Shown here: positions 32,567 to 41,243 of the stretch, in pieces
Position numbering within the stretch: the first letter of the stretch is position 1
How the letters are laid out: the number at the start of each line of letters is the position of its first letter
Assembly (NCBI RefSeq): GCF_036880965.1
Contig: NZ_JBAJMV010000005.1
Location: 372,001-436,000 of the forward strand
DNA: 64,000 nt
Origin: JAUASW01 sp036880965
GTDB lineage: Bacteria > Pseudomonadota > Gammaproteobacteria > Burkholderiales > Burkholderiaceae_C
Direction: 5' to 3'
Position numbers and translations under genes: made by a program
The notes under the pieces: generated by a model
Database searches by the model: none
Seen by the model: the letters and a program-made list of their open reading frames with translations, nothing else
Told to the model about the DNA's origin: nothing

Positions 32567-33008
32567 GAAAAGGGGCTCATCGCCGGCTTCCGGGGATGTC
32601 TCTTGGCGGCACGTTGCGGACTCTTGCCTTCTTCCTCGAAGGTGCGTCGAAGATCAGGCCGCCAGCGGGTTCCCCTGCGCTCGTGTCCCCCGGCCCTGGC
32701 TGCGCCAGATCCTCCTCCTTTACCTCGCTTCGGGAAACCCACTGCCGACCTGATCCGCACCACTGTGGCCTTCGCCTGGTGGCATGCGCAGGTTCGGCCG
32801 AGGGCGTCGGGTGAGGGTTTGGGCGAGGTAAAGGAGGAGGATCGGGCGAAGCCCGGTCCGGGGGACAGGAGCACAAGCCCTCACCCGATGGCCTCGGCAG
32901 CGCGAAAGAAGGAAACAGCATTTGGCTGCTATGTGCCGGTTGGAGCGTTCGCCGCAGATCGACGAAGGACCAAGAAAAAGGCCGCCCGTGGTGCCGGCCT
33001 TGCTGGGC
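32567..33008. other. 442-bp intergenic region holding an inverted repeat
   Basis: No real gene is seen. Overlapping ORFs of 60-200 codons exist on both strands, but they are open only because of high GC and the repeat. The region separates the end of the fumarylacetoacetase operon from the convergent end of the 33009-33893 gene and contains the long inverted repeat 32684-32867. Confidence 0.75.
32684..32867. repeat. long imperfect inverted repeat (45-bp arms)
   Basis: The left arm (32684-32728) and right arm (32823-32867) are reverse complements over 45 bp with about six mismatches. The inner 21 bp (GATCCTCCTCCTTTACCTCGC and its complement) match perfectly, and the outer ends share TGTCCCCCGG / CCGGGGGACA. 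The 94-bp centre also has a GGAAACCC...GGGTTT partial pairing. This organisation suggests a small non-coding mobile or dispersed element, or a very strong cruciform/terminator. Confidence 0.8.
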
Positions 33009-33893
33009 TTACTGTGCCTTGGTCGGCGGTGGCGTGATGGCCTTGGGCGCGCCCACCTCGACCGTGCCGCGCACCGACTTGTAGGCCGACTTCTCGGCCA
33101 GGTCGAGCAGCTTGCCGAAGACCTCGGCCGTCGTCAGCTGGCTGCTCACGTCGCGCGCGACCGAGTCGGGATCGTGGTACTTGACGCTGTCCATCTGCGG
33201 CTTGCGTGACAGCACCTTCAGTGTCTTCGCATCCAGCGTCACCCGGTCAAAGTAGAAGTAGGGCGCCACATAGGTCGAGTAGTTCGACTTCTCGCCGGTG
33301 CGCGGATTGATGGTGTGATAGTCGCCCGCACGCTCTTCGCGCTCCACGACGCCGCCTTCGGTGTCAATGTCGATCGAGTTGCGCGCCAGCGGCTGCACAT
33401 AGACACCGATGCCGTTGAGCTTGGTGCCCAGACCCTTGACGCCGTGGTAGTTGTAGTGGGGAAGCACGGCCTCGATGCGGTCCCATTGCTTGCGGTCCGG
33501 CACAGACTCCAGATGCTTGCGCAGGGCATCGAGCAGTTGCTCGTTGCGGTCCTTGCTGCTGACCTGGTTCAGGGCCTTGGTCAACTCGGCCGGCGGATTC
33601 CAGCTGAGCAGCACGCGGCGGGCCGCAGGCTCTTCCAGCTCGATGGCCCGGTCCAGGCCACGCAGCACGGCGTAGTTGAGTTGCTGGCCTTCGAGCTGCA
33701 GGGTCTGGCGCGTGAACGGCTCGATGTGGCTGCCGGTGCCCTGGCGCTGGCGCACGAAGCTGAGCTGGTCGCCGACGGCGGCCATCAGGGCCACGGTGCC
33801 GGGAGTCTCGGTCTGCACGCGCTGTGCCAACGCGGGGCTCAAGCCGAGCAGGGCCGCAATGGCGACGCTACTCAGCCGACGGTGATGAGTCAT
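33009..33893 (-). CDS. exported protein of unknown function (paralogue A)
   Basis: A 294-residue protein that I do not recognise. It has a Sec signal peptide (MTHHRRLSSVAIAALLGLSPALAQ). The body shares clear blocks with the neighbour at 33998-34891: VGDQLSFVRQRQGTGSHIEPFTR, NYAVLRGLD, WDRIEAVLPHY, GIGVYVQPL, APYFYFDRVTLDAKTLKVL, AYKSVRG and the KAITPP tail. It is probably periplasmic. AAGGAGG lies 7 bases before the ATG. The 104-bp gap to its paralogue includes its own ribosome site, and both may share a transcript. Tandem duplication is the simplest origin. Confidence 0.75.
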   Translation of the reverse strand: MTHHRRLSSVAIAALLGLSPALAQRVQTETPGTVALMAAVGDQLSFVRQRQGTGSHIEPFTRQTLQLEGQQLNYAVLRGLDRAIELEEPAARRVLLSWNPPAELTKALNQVSSKDRNEQLLDALRKHLESVPDRKQWDRIEAVLPHYNYHGVKGLGTKLNGIGVYVQPLARNSIDIDTEGGVVEREERAGDYHTINPRTGEKSNYSTYVAPYFYFDRVTLDAKTLKVLSRKPQMDSVKYHDPDSVARDVSSQLTTAEVFGKLLDLAEKSAYKSVRGTVEVGAPKAITPPPTKAQ

Positions 33894-33997
33894 CGGAAAT
33901 CCTCCTTTGCTGGATAGCTGTTGTTTTGTATCTGGCGGCCGGAAAGTTCCCGGCTCCCGGAACCGCCTGCCAGAATTGTCTATGTTATTTTTTCGGC

Positions 33998-34891
33998 TCA
34001 GCGCGGCGCCGATGCAGGCGGCGTGATGGCGCGGGCCGGCCCGACCTCGACCTCGCTCTTGCCGCGCACCGACTGGTAGGCCGAACGCTCGGCCAGTACC
34101 AGCAGGCGGCCCAGCATGTCCTTGATCGGGACCTGGTTGCTCACGTCGATGGCGGCCGACGTGGGGTCGTTGTATTTGATGTTGTCGTACTGCGGCTTGC
34201 GGGCGAGTACCGCCAACGTCTTCGCATCGAGCGTCACGCGGTCAAAATAGAAGTAGGGCGCGACAAAAGTTGATTCCTTGGCGGTCTCTCCGGTCTTCGG
34301 ATTGACCGTCTTGTTCGCGCCGTCGTTGGTCGTGCTGTTGCTGACCTCACCGTTCTCGTCGAACTCCACCGAACCCGACTGCAGCGGCTGGACATAGACA
34401 CCCATGCCGCCCAGCTTGCCCGCCATGCCCTGGCGCTCCAGGTGGGAGTAGCGTGGCAGCACGGCCTCGATGCGGTCCCAGCCTTCGCGCTGGGGCAGCC
34501 CGCGCAGATGCTCGCGCAAGGCCTCAAGAAGCAGCTCGTCCCGCTTGGCGCCGTAGCTCTTCTCGATGGCCACTCCCACCTCCGCTGGCGTCGTCCAGCT
34601 CAGGAATACGCGCTGCGAGTCGGGCTCGTCCAGCTCGAGGGCCTTGTCCAGGCCGCGCAGCACGGCAAAGTTCAGCGCCTGGCTGTTGATGGCCACGCTG
34701 TTGCGTGTGTAGGGTTCGATATGGCTGCCCGTGCCTTGGCGCTGCCGCACAAAGCTCAGCTTGTTGCCCACCGCGGCCACCAGGGCGATGACGGCCGGCT
34801 TCTTGGCCGCCGGCGAAGGCGTCTGGGCCTGTGTCTGGGCATTGCAGCCCAGCAGCAGGGCCAGGCCGGCGGCGATCATCGGCATCTTCAT
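33998..34891 (-). CDS. lipoprotein of unknown function (paralogue B)
   Basis: A 297-residue paralogue of the 33009-33893 product, also unrecognised. It starts at the ATG at 34891 with AGGAG upstream; its N-terminus MKMPMIAAGLALLLGCNAQ carries a lipobox (LLGC), so unlike paralogue A it is membrane-anchored. Shared blocks include AAVGNKLSFVRQRQGTGSHIEPYTR, FAVLRGLDKALELDEPD, GWDRIEAVLPRYSH, GMGVYVQPLQ, APYFYFDRVTLDAKTLAVLARKPQYD and ARAITPP. The central DENGEVSNSTTNDGANKTVNPKTGE segment is more variable than in paralogue A. It is divergent from the TRAP transporter genes (206-bp gap). The in-frame extension to 35080 has no signal and is rejected. Confidence 0.75.
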   Translation of the reverse strand: MKMPMIAAGLALLLGCNAQTQAQTPSPAAKKPAVIALVAAVGNKLSFVRQRQGTGSHIEPYTRNSVAINSQALNFAVLRGLDKALELDEPDSQRVFLSWTTPAEVGVAIEKSYGAKRDELLLEALREHLRGLPQREGWDRIEAVLPRYSHLERQGMAGKLGGMGVYVQPLQSGSVEFDENGEVSNSTTNDGANKTVNPKTGETAKESTFVAPYFYFDRVTLDAKTLAVLARKPQYDNIKYNDPTSAAIDVSNQVPIKDMLGRLLVLAERSAYQSVRGKSEVEVGPARAITPPASAPR

Positions 34892-35097
34892 TGTTCTGAC
34901 TCCTGTGACTCCTGGGTGGAGAACCTGCCGCGGGGAAGGATAGCAGTGGCGTGTAAAGATGCCGGAGGGCATGGGCCGACGGCGAGCGCCACGCGTGCTG
35001 ACTGCGGCCGCCCCTTCGCAAGGGCAAACGCCAGTGCTGGGCGAGCGGCCCGCGCCTACCATCTGCAACCTGGTCGACAAGAGGACGGAGACATGTG

Positions 35098-36126
35098 ATG
35101 AACCTCTACAAGAAATCGCTGCTCAGCCTGGCACTGGCGCTGGCTGCGCCACTGGGCATGGCCCAGGAGGTGACGCTCAAGGTCCATCACTTCTGGCCGC
35201 CCGGCGCGATGCCTCCGAGCAAGATCCTGCAGCCCTGGTGCGACAAGATCCATGCCGACTCGGGCCACAAGCTGAAGTGCCAGATCTTCCCGGCCATGCA
35301 ACTGGGCGGATCGCCGGGCCAGTTGATCGACCAGGCCAAGGACGGCGTGGTCGACATCGTCTTCACGCTGCCCGGCTACACGGCCGGGCGTTTCCCGATC
35401 ATGGAGGTGTTCGAGCTGCCCTTCATGACCAACTCGGCCGAGGCTGCGGCACGCTCGGCCTGGGACTTCTACGTCAAGTACGCCAGCAAGGAGTTCGTCG
35501 GCATCAAGCCTCTGATGTTCAGCACCCATGACGAAGGCTATCTGCACAGCCGCGACAAGCCGATCAAGACCATGGCCGACCTGCGGGGCATGAAGGTCCG
35601 CGCCCCGACCCGGCAGACCAATAAGCTGCTGGCCTCGCTTGGCGCAACGCCGGTGGCCATGCCCTTGCCGACGGTGGCCGATGCGGTGAGCAAGGGCACG
35701 ATCGATGGCTTCGCGCTGCCCTGGGAAGTGATCCCTTCGGTCAAGCTGCATGAGATGGTCAAGTACCACACCGAGACCGACCCGAGCCGGCCGGCGCTCT
35801 ACAGCGCGGTCTTCATCCTGGCGATGAATCAGGCGAAGTACGACAGCTTGCCGGCCGATCTGAAAGCGGTGATCGACCGCAACTCGGGGGCCGGCCTTTC
35901 ACAGCAGGCCGGCAAGGTCTGGGACGAGAGCCAGGCCGTCGGGCGCAAGCCGGCGGTGGACCGCGGCAATGTCTTCCATACGGTGCCTGCTGCCGAGGTC
36001 GACCACTGGATCAAGGCCAGCCATCCGCTCTACGACGACTGGGTGGCCGACATGGACAAGCGCGGCCTGCCCGGCAAGCAGATGCTGCAGGATGCGCAGG
36101 CGCTGCTGGCCAAGTACAAGAAATAG
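35098..36126 (+). CDS. TRAP transporter substrate-binding protein, DctP family
   Basis: A 342-residue periplasmic binding protein with signal peptide (MNLYKKSLLSLALALAAPLGMAQ) and the DctP fold: VTLKVHHFWPPGAMPPSKILQPWCDKI, QIFPAMQLGGSPGQLIDQAKDGVVDIVF, DLRGMKVRAPTRQTNKLLASLGATPVAMPLPTVADAVSKGTIDG. The Arg in MKVRAPT is the usual carboxylate-binding residue, so an organic acid substrate is likely. The start ATG at 35098 follows an in-frame GTG; GGAG precedes it by 8 bases. It heads the operon dctP-dctQ-dctM. Confidence 0.93.
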   Translation: MNLYKKSLLSLALALAAPLGMAQEVTLKVHHFWPPGAMPPSKILQPWCDKIHADSGHKLKCQIFPAMQLGGSPGQLIDQAKDGVVDIVFTLPGYTAGRFPIMEVFELPFMTNSAEAAARSAWDFYVKYASKEFVGIKPLMFSTHDEGYLHSRDKPIKTMADLRGMKVRAPTRQTNKLLASLGATPVAMPLPTVADAVSKGTIDGFALPWEVIPSVKLHEMVKYHTETDPSRPALYSAVFILAMNQAKYDSLPADLKAVIDRNSGAGLSQQAGKVWDESQAVGRKPAVDRGNVFHTVPAAEVDHWIKASHPLYDDWVADMDKRGLPGKQMLQDAQALLAKYKK

Positions 36127-36132
36127 GCCTTG

Positions 36133-36597
36133 ATGCGCTGGCTGCATCGATTGGCGCTGTGGAGCGCCCTGGCAGGCTGCCTGGCGGCCTGCGCGGTGGC
36201 CTTGCTGACGGTGGCCAGCATCGTCGGCCGGCAAGCTGGCAGGCCGATCCAGGGTGACGTGGAACTGAGCCAGTTCGGCATCGCGCTGTGCATCGCGCTG
36301 TGCCTGCCCTGGTGCCAATTGCGGCGCGCCAACATCATCGTGGACTTCTTCACCCAGAAGGCGCCGCCGGCGATGAACCGCGCGCTCGATGCCTTGGGCG
36401 CTTTCTTGCTGGCGCTGATGGTGGCCCTGCTCGCCTGGCGCTCGACTGTCGGCGCGCAGGCGGTGCGCGAGGCGGGCGAGACGACGATGATTCTGGGCCT
36501 GCCGATGTGGCTCAGCTATGCAGCGCTGGCGCCCGGCCTGGCGCTGACGGCGCTCGTGGCTTTTGCTCAGGCCGTCGGCTGGGAGGGCAAGGAGTGA
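36133..36597 (+). CDS. TRAP transporter small permease, DctQ family
   Basis: A 154-residue protein with four hydrophobic helices (ALWSALAGCLAACAVALLTVASIVG; FGIALCIALCLPWCQLRRANIIVDFFT; LGAFLLALMVALLAWRSTVG; LPMWLSYAALAPGLALTALVAF) and the DctQ pattern QGDVELSQFGIA. It bridges the binding protein and the large permease in the tripartite carboxylate transporter. The ATG at 36133 is used rather than an overlapping in-frame TTG. Its stop overlaps the dctM GTG start. Confidence 0.9.
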   Translation: MRWLHRLALWSALAGCLAACAVALLTVASIVGRQAGRPIQGDVELSQFGIALCIALCLPWCQLRRANIIVDFFTQKAPPAMNRALDALGAFLLALMVALLAWRSTVGAQAVREAGETTMILGLPMWLSYAALAPGLALTALVAFAQAVGWEGKE

Positions 36598-37913
36598 GCG
36601 GCGGCACGACAGCCCTGTGGATCTTTGCCGCCATGCTCTTGATGATGGCCTTGCGCGTGCCCATCGCCGCCGCGATGTTCATTCCCGGCGCGGCTGGCTA
36701 CTGGCTGATGACCAACGACATGGCGCTCCTGAACCTGCTCAAGGGTTCGGCCGTGGCGCGGCTCTCGGTCTATGAGCTGTCGGTGATTCCGCTGTTCCTC
36801 CTGATGGGCCAGTTCTCGACCCAGGGCGGCCTGAGCCGCGCCTTGTTCAAGGCGGCGGCCGCCTTTGTCGGCCACCGGCGCGGTGGCCTGGCCATGGCGG
36901 CCATCTTGGCCTCGGCGGCGTTTGGCGCGGTCTGCGGCTCCTCGGTGGCGACCTGCGCCACGATCACGCAAGTGGCCTATGGCGAGATGAAGAAGGGTGG
37001 CTATCACGGCCGCCTGTCCACCGCGGTGCTCGCCACCGGCGGCACGCTGGGCATCCTGATTCCGCCTTCGGTGCCGCTGGTGGTCTACGCCATCCTGACC
37101 GAACAGAACATCGCCAAGCTGTTTGCAGCGGCCTTCATACCGGGGCTGCTTGCGACGGCCGGCTATCTGATCGTAATCGCCATCTACTGCCGCCTGCGGC
37201 CCGAGCTGGCTCAGCCCAGTGCGCGCATCGAGTGGCCCGCGCGCTGGCGCGCACTGCTGGGTGTGTGGCCGCTGGTGGCGATCTTCGTGCTGGTGTTCGG
37301 TGGCATCTATGGCGGCCTTTTTTCGCCGACCGAGGGTGCGGCCGTCGGCGCCCTCGGCACCTTCGCTACCGGCGCGCTGGCCGGCGAACTGGGCTGGGCC
37401 GGCATCAAGCGCAGCTTCCTGGGCACGGCCGAAACCTCGGCCATGGTGTTCATGATCTTCCTCGGCGCCGACATGATGAATTCGGCCCTGGCGCTCACGC
37501 AGATGCCGACGCTGCTCGCCGACTGGGTGGGCCATCTGCAGGTGCCGCCGTTCGCCATCGTCGCCATGATCCTGGCCTTCTACGTGCTGCTGGGCTGCGT
37601 GATGGATGAGCTTTCGATGCTGCTCCTGACCATCCCCGTGATCTTCCCGACCGTGATGAGCCTGGACCTCTGGGGCCTGGCCGCCGAGCCCAAGGCGATC
37701 TGGTTCGGCATTCTGGTGCTGATGACCGTGGGCATGGGCATGCTGGCGCCGCCTGTGGGGCTGAATGTCTACGTGGTCAACGGCATGGCCAAAGATGTGC
37801 CGATGAAGGAGACCTACAAGGGCGTGATGCCCTTCCTGGCCTCGGACGTCTTGCGCATGCTGTTGCTCTTGTGCTTCCCGGTCCTGAGCGTCGGTGTGCT
37901 CAAGTGGCTTTGA
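36594..37913 (+). CDS. TRAP transporter large permease, DctM family
   Basis: A 439-residue membrane protein with about 12 hydrophobic helices and DctM motifs: RVPIAAAMFIPGAAGYWL, IPLFLLMGQFSTQGGLSRALFKAAAAFVGHRRGGLAMAAILASAAFGAVCGSSVATCATI, STAVLATGGTLGILIPPSVPLVVYAI and GLNVYVVNGMAKDVP. The start is GTG at 36594, overlapping the dctQ stop (GTGA); a much longer open frame upstream is only read-through in the wrong frame of dctQ. The last 14 bases overlap the convergent VanZ-like gene. Confidence 0.93.
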   Translation: MSGGTTALWIFAAMLLMMALRVPIAAAMFIPGAAGYWLMTNDMALLNLLKGSAVARLSVYELSVIPLFLLMGQFSTQGGLSRALFKAAAAFVGHRRGGLAMAAILASAAFGAVCGSSVATCATITQVAYGEMKKGGYHGRLSTAVLATGGTLGILIPPSVPLVVYAILTEQNIAKLFAAAFIPGLLATAGYLIVIAIYCRLRPELAQPSARIEWPARWRALLGVWPLVAIFVLVFGGIYGGLFSPTEGAAVGALGTFATGALAGELGWAGIKRSFLGTAETSAMVFMIFLGADMMNSALALTQMPTLLADWVGHLQVPPFAIVAMILAFYVLLGCVMDELSMLLLTIPVIFPTVMSLDLWGLAAEPKAIWFGILVLMTVGMGMLAPPVGLNVYVVNGMAKDVPMKETYKGVMPFLASDVLRMLLLLCFPVLSVGVLKWL

Positions 37914-38247
37914 AGAGGCGCAGCGCCAGTGGCGCGAGCAGATGACCGAGGGCCAGGCCGATGCTGTCGGCCAGCAGGTCGGCCCACTCGCCATCGCGGC
38001 CCGGTACCTGCAGCTGCAGCAACTCGACAGTGCCGCCATAGGCGAGCAGGCCAAGAAAAAGGGCGAGCCAGTGCCGCGGCCAGGCCAGGCGGCCGCTCAC
38101 CATCAGGCTGGCGAAGGCGAGCAGGTGGTTGCTCTTGTCCCAGCCGGTCGTGAGCTCGCGCGGCGGCTGTGGCGTCAGCGCCAGCCAGCCGATGGTCAGC
38201 AGCAGCACCAGGAACGCAAGCGCGAAAGGCAGGCGCGAACGCGTCAT
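37900..38247 (-). CDS. VanZ-like family protein
   Basis: A 115-residue membrane protein with four predicted helices (LPFALAFLVLLLTIGWLAL; HLLAFASLMVSGRLAW; WLALFLGLLAYGGTVELLQL; DLLADSIGLALGHLLAPLAL) and the VanZ pattern WDKSNHLLAF ... YGGTVELLQLQVPGRDGEWADLLADSIG. VanZ confers teicoplanin resistance in enterococci, but short proteobacterial homologues have no known role. Its start overlaps the stop of the TRIC-channel gene (ATGA), and its 3' end overlaps dctM tail to tail. Confidence 0.85.
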   Translation of the reverse strand: MTRSRLPFALAFLVLLLTIGWLALTPQPPRELTTGWDKSNHLLAFASLMVSGRLAWPRHWLALFLGLLAYGGTVELLQLQVPGRDGEWADLLADSIGLALGHLLAPLALRLFKAT

Positions 38248-38906
38248 CGTTCCGGACCGCCCGCTTGCCAGCTGGGCAGCGTGTAGCCTGTCCAGAGCGC
38301 GGCGGCGCGCAGCAGCGTGGCGGTGCCGGCCGCCAGCACCAGGCCGATGGAATGACTGAGCTCCAGTTGCTGGGCCGCCACCGTCACCCAGGCGCCGGCG
38401 AAGGAGCAGATCGCGTAGGGCCGGTGGTCGCGGAAGGCGCTTGGAATCTCGTTGCAGACGATGTCGCGCAGCACGCCGCCGAACACCGCCGTGATCACGC
38501 CCATCAGCACGGCGACGACGGCCGGCTGCTGCATGTCCAATGCGATCTGCGTGCCGCCCGCGGTGAACAGGCCGAGGCCGATGGCATCAGGCCACTGCAT
38601 CGCTCGCTCGGTGACCGCGAGATGCCGGCTGCGCATGAAGAGCATGGCGCCGATGCACAAGGCCAGCAGGGCCCACAGCCACAGCGCATGCTCGACCCAG
38701 AAGAAGGGCCGGCGGTCCAGCAGCACGTCGCGCAAGGTGCCGCCACCAAAGGCGGCAAGACCTGCCACCACGCAGATGCCAACGGCGTCGAGCCGCTTGC
38801 GCGCTGCCTCCAGCAGGCCCGACAGCGCAAAGGCGATGGTCGCTACCGCCTCGATCACCACCTGTGCATTGGACAGGGTGAACAGCGTCGTCTTGATGGC
38901 ACTCAT
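38244..38906 (-). CDS. TRIC-type cation channel family protein (UPF0126)
   Basis: A 220-residue protein with seven hydrophobic segments and the duplicated TRIC motif: first AFGGGTLRDVLLDRRPFFWV, then AVFGGVLRDIVCNEIPSAFR. Prokaryotic TRIC homologues are trimeric K+-type channels with the GGG/GG bends in these helices. The ATG at 38906 gives the usual length for the family. It is translationally coupled to the downstream VanZ-like gene. Confidence 0.92.
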   Translation of the reverse strand: MSAIKTTLFTLSNAQVVIEAVATIAFALSGLLEAARKRLDAVGICVVAGLAAFGGGTLRDVLLDRRPFFWVEHALWLWALLALCIGAMLFMRSRHLAVTERAMQWPDAIGLGLFTAGGTQIALDMQQPAVVAVLMGVITAVFGGVLRDIVCNEIPSAFRDHRPYAICSFAGAWVTVAAQQLELSHSIGLVLAAGTATLLRAAALWTGYTLPSWQAGGPER

Positions 38907-38928
38907 GGGGCCGGATCTTAGGGCCCGT

Positions 38929-40092
38929 TCAAGCGCTCACCACCCGGTGGCGGCCGGCCCGCTTGGCTTCATACATGGCCGCATCGGCACGCTTGAGCAG
39001 TGCTTCGAGTGGCTCCCCCGCGGCGCCCTGGCTGGCCACGCCGACACTGGCACTGACGCGCATGGGGCCGGCGTCGGTCTCGAAAGGCGCCTGCTCCAGC
39101 GACTGGCGCAGCCGCTCGGCCATGCCGACGGCGGAATCGTTGCCGACGTCGAACCAGAGCACGACGAACTCCTCGCCACCCAGGCGCACCGCCAGGTCGT
39201 TAGGCCTGACGTGATTTCGCAGCCGCCGGCCGAGCTCCACCAGCACCTGGTCGCCCACGGCATGGCCGTGGCGGTCGTTGATCTGCTTGAAATGATCGAG
39301 GTCCAGCATCGCGGCTGCCAATTGCAGCGGCCGCTCCGAGGTGGCGGCACGCTGGTGCAAGCCGAGCAGGCGCTGGTCCAGGCCGCGACGGTTCAGCAGG
39401 CCGGTCAAGGGGTCGATCTCGACCAGGGCGAGGATCTTCTGCTGCAGCCGTTCGTTGACCAGCAGCAGCAGGGCAAAGCCTTGCGTCAGCAGCAGCGCGA
39501 TGAAGGCCAGCAGCCACAGGGCGTTGGCCTGCTCGGTCTGGTTCGCGCTATCAACCGCGCCGGGCATCACCATGCAGGCGCGGCCCCAATGGGCCAGCAT
39601 CGACAGCATCTGGTCCGAAGCCATCAGCGACAGCGGGAAGCTGGGCCCGGCCTTGAGTGCTCGTAACAAGGGCCACAACGTCAGCGCGCGCAGCAGGCCG
39701 GCGCCGTAGAGCGACAGGCTCAGCGAGACCCCCAGCGGCTGGCCAGCGCTCACCACCGCCAGAGAAACAAGGGACATCACCGCCATGGCCACGCAGATCG
39801 GCACCCAGTACAGGCGCAGGCCCAGGAAGGCGCGCACACCCAGCAGCACCAGGCCCGAGGACAGCACGCCGCCGATATGGCCAATGGTGTGCAAGGGCAG
39901 AGGGCTGCCCAGGAACACCAGCAGGTCGCGCGCCGACTGCGCTAGTACGACGGCAGCGAAGGCGCCGGTCCAGAACCACAGGCCATAGCGCCCCTGGGCT
40001 TGCCAGGCGCCACCGACAAGCACCAGCAACATCAGAACCGCGGCCATCAGGTAGACCAGCAGCAGGGTATCGATATGCAGGAAGGGCGGCAT
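38929..40092 (-). CDS. membrane diguanylate cyclase (GGDEF)
   Basis: A protein of about 387 residues: six or seven hydrophobic helices in residues 1-220, then a GGDEF domain (LVEIDPLTGLLNRRGLDQRL ... DLDHFKQINDRHGHAVGDQVL ... AVRLGGEEFVVLW ... SVGVA ... ADAAMYEAKRAGRHRV). The active-site motif GGEEF (about residues 305-309) is intact and no RxxD inhibitory site is evident five residues before it. It should make c-di-GMP. I use the ATG at 40092 (MPPFLHIDTLLLVY); an in-frame ATG at 40143 would add 17 residues and cannot be excluded. It lies 22 bases upstream of the TRIC gene, with no overlap. Confidence 0.93.
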   Translation of the reverse strand: MPPFLHIDTLLLVYLMAAVLMLLVLVGGAWQAQGRYGLWFWTGAFAAVVLAQSARDLLVFLGSPLPLHTIGHIGGVLSSGLVLLGVRAFLGLRLYWVPICVAMAVMSLVSLAVVSAGQPLGVSLSLSLYGAGLLRALTLWPLLRALKAGPSFPLSLMASDQMLSMLAHWGRACMVMPGAVDSANQTEQANALWLLAFIALLLTQGFALLLLVNERLQQKILALVEIDPLTGLLNRRGLDQRLLGLHQRAATSERPLQLAAAMLDLDHFKQINDRHGHAVGDQVLVELGRRLRNHVRPNDLAVRLGGEEFVVLWFDVGNDSAVGMAERLRQSLEQAPFETDAGPMRVSASVGVASQGAAGEPLEALLKRADAAMYEAKRAGRHRVVSA

Positions 40093-40210
40093 ACGGACGA
40101 TTTTGCATGCCGCCGGACGCTGCCGGGCGACTGTTGCCGACATTTGCTCAGGCGCTTGAGCGCCGCTCAGGGTGCGCCCGGGTGCTGGTCCCGGGCGGTC
40201 TATGGCATTA

Positions 40211-40229
40211 TTTGGAACATTGTTTCAAA
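40211..40229. promoter_or_regulatory. palindromic operator candidate upstream of kdgK
   Basis: TTTGGAACATTGTTTCAAA, an imperfect palindrome (8 of 9 positions symmetric) 15 bases before the kdgK start codon. Its core resembles the GAAACA...TGTTTC dyad known for KdgR-type regulators of pectin and ketodeoxygluconate genes. A related sequence occurs in the pectin locus at 55114-55130. Confidence 0.6.
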
Positions 40230-40243
40230 TTTGAGATTTCCCG

Positions 40244-41179
40244 ATGACGGTCAAGAGAATCGCCCTGGTCGGCGAATGCATGCTGGAGCTGCAAGGCCAG
40301 GCCTTCGGCGCCATGCAGCAAGGCTTTGGCGGTGACACGCTGAACACGGCCGTCTATCTGTCCCGTTGTGGTGCGGCCGCCGGCTTGCAGGTGCTCTACG
40401 CGACCGGCCTGGGCGAAGACAGCCTGAGCGCCGGCCTGCTGCAGCGCTGGGCGCAGGAGGGAATCGATGTCAGCCTGGTGCGGCGCATCGCCGGGCGGAT
40501 GCCGGGGCTCTATCTGATCGAGGTCGATGCCCGGGGCGAGCGCAGCTTCAGCTACTGGCGTGACACCAGCGCGGCCAAGGCCTATTTCGAGAGCCTGACC
40601 ACACCGTTGGAAGCGCGAGCCGAGGAATGGGATGCCTTCTACCTGAGCGGCATCAGCCTCGCGATCCTGCCGCCAGCCGGGCGCGAGCGCCTGTTCGGCC
40701 TGATGCGGCGGCTGCGCGAGCGCGGCGCGCTGGTGGTGTTCGACAACAACTACCGCCCGCGGCTGTGGCCCGATCTGCAGGAGGCCCGCCGTGCCTTCAT
40801 GCAGGCTTTCGAGCTGTCCAGCCTGGCCTTGATCACGGCGGACGATCACCAGGCCTTGCTGGGCCTGGATACGCTCGAATCCGCCGTGGCTGCAGCGCAG
40901 GCCCTGCCGGTGCCCGAACTCCTGATCAAGCGGGGCGCCCTGCCGACGCTGGTGCGCGCAGCAGGGGGTGTCTGGCAGGAGGCTGCCACCGAGAGGGTGG
41001 CCAAGGTGGTCGACACCACCGCCGCCGGCGACTCATTCGCCGCCGGCTATTTGTCACGCCGCCTGGCCGGCGCCACGGCACTGGACTCGGCGCTGTTCGC
41101 CAACCGGCTGGCGGCGCGGGTCATCCGGCATCGTGGTGCCTTGATTCCGCGCGAGGCGATGGCCGACTTGGCTCAGTAG
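40244..41179 (+). CDS. kdgK: 2-dehydro-3-deoxygluconokinase
   Basis: A 311-residue PfkB-family sugar kinase with ALVGECMLELQGQ at the N-terminus, FGGDTLNTAVYLSR, FDNNYRPRLW and the ATP-site signature VVDTTAAGDSFAAGYL. The pattern matches 2-keto-3-deoxygluconate kinase, which phosphorylates KDG, the end product of pectin breakdown through KduD. The gene stands apart from the main pectin locus (14 kb away), but its upstream palindrome suggests joint regulation. The KDPG aldolase gene needed next is not in the window. Confidence 0.9.
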   Translation: MTVKRIALVGECMLELQGQAFGAMQQGFGGDTLNTAVYLSRCGAAAGLQVLYATGLGEDSLSAGLLQRWAQEGIDVSLVRRIAGRMPGLYLIEVDARGERSFSYWRDTSAAKAYFESLTTPLEARAEEWDAFYLSGISLAILPPAGRERLFGLMRRLRERGALVVFDNNYRPRLWPDLQEARRAFMQAFELSSLALITADDHQALLGLDTLESAVAAAQALPVPELLIKRGALPTLVRAAGGVWQEAATERVAKVVDTTAAGDSFAAGYLSRRLAGATALDSALFANRLAARVIRHRGALIPREAMADLAQ

Positions 41180-41243
41180 CAGTCATGCGGATGGCAGCCC
41201 GTCCTGGGCGGGGCGCATGCATGGCCGCTGCATACCAGCGCTA

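Noticed and set aside
32603..33037. Overlapping ORFs of 70-200 codons on both strands after fumarylacetoacetase
   Set aside because: They arise from the inverted repeat and GC bias, mirror each other, and show no conserved motif.
36288..36593. N-terminal extension of the DctM frame back into dctQ
   Set aside because: The first 102 codons are an out-of-frame read of dctQ; DctM homology starts at the GTG at 36594, which overlaps the dctQ stop.
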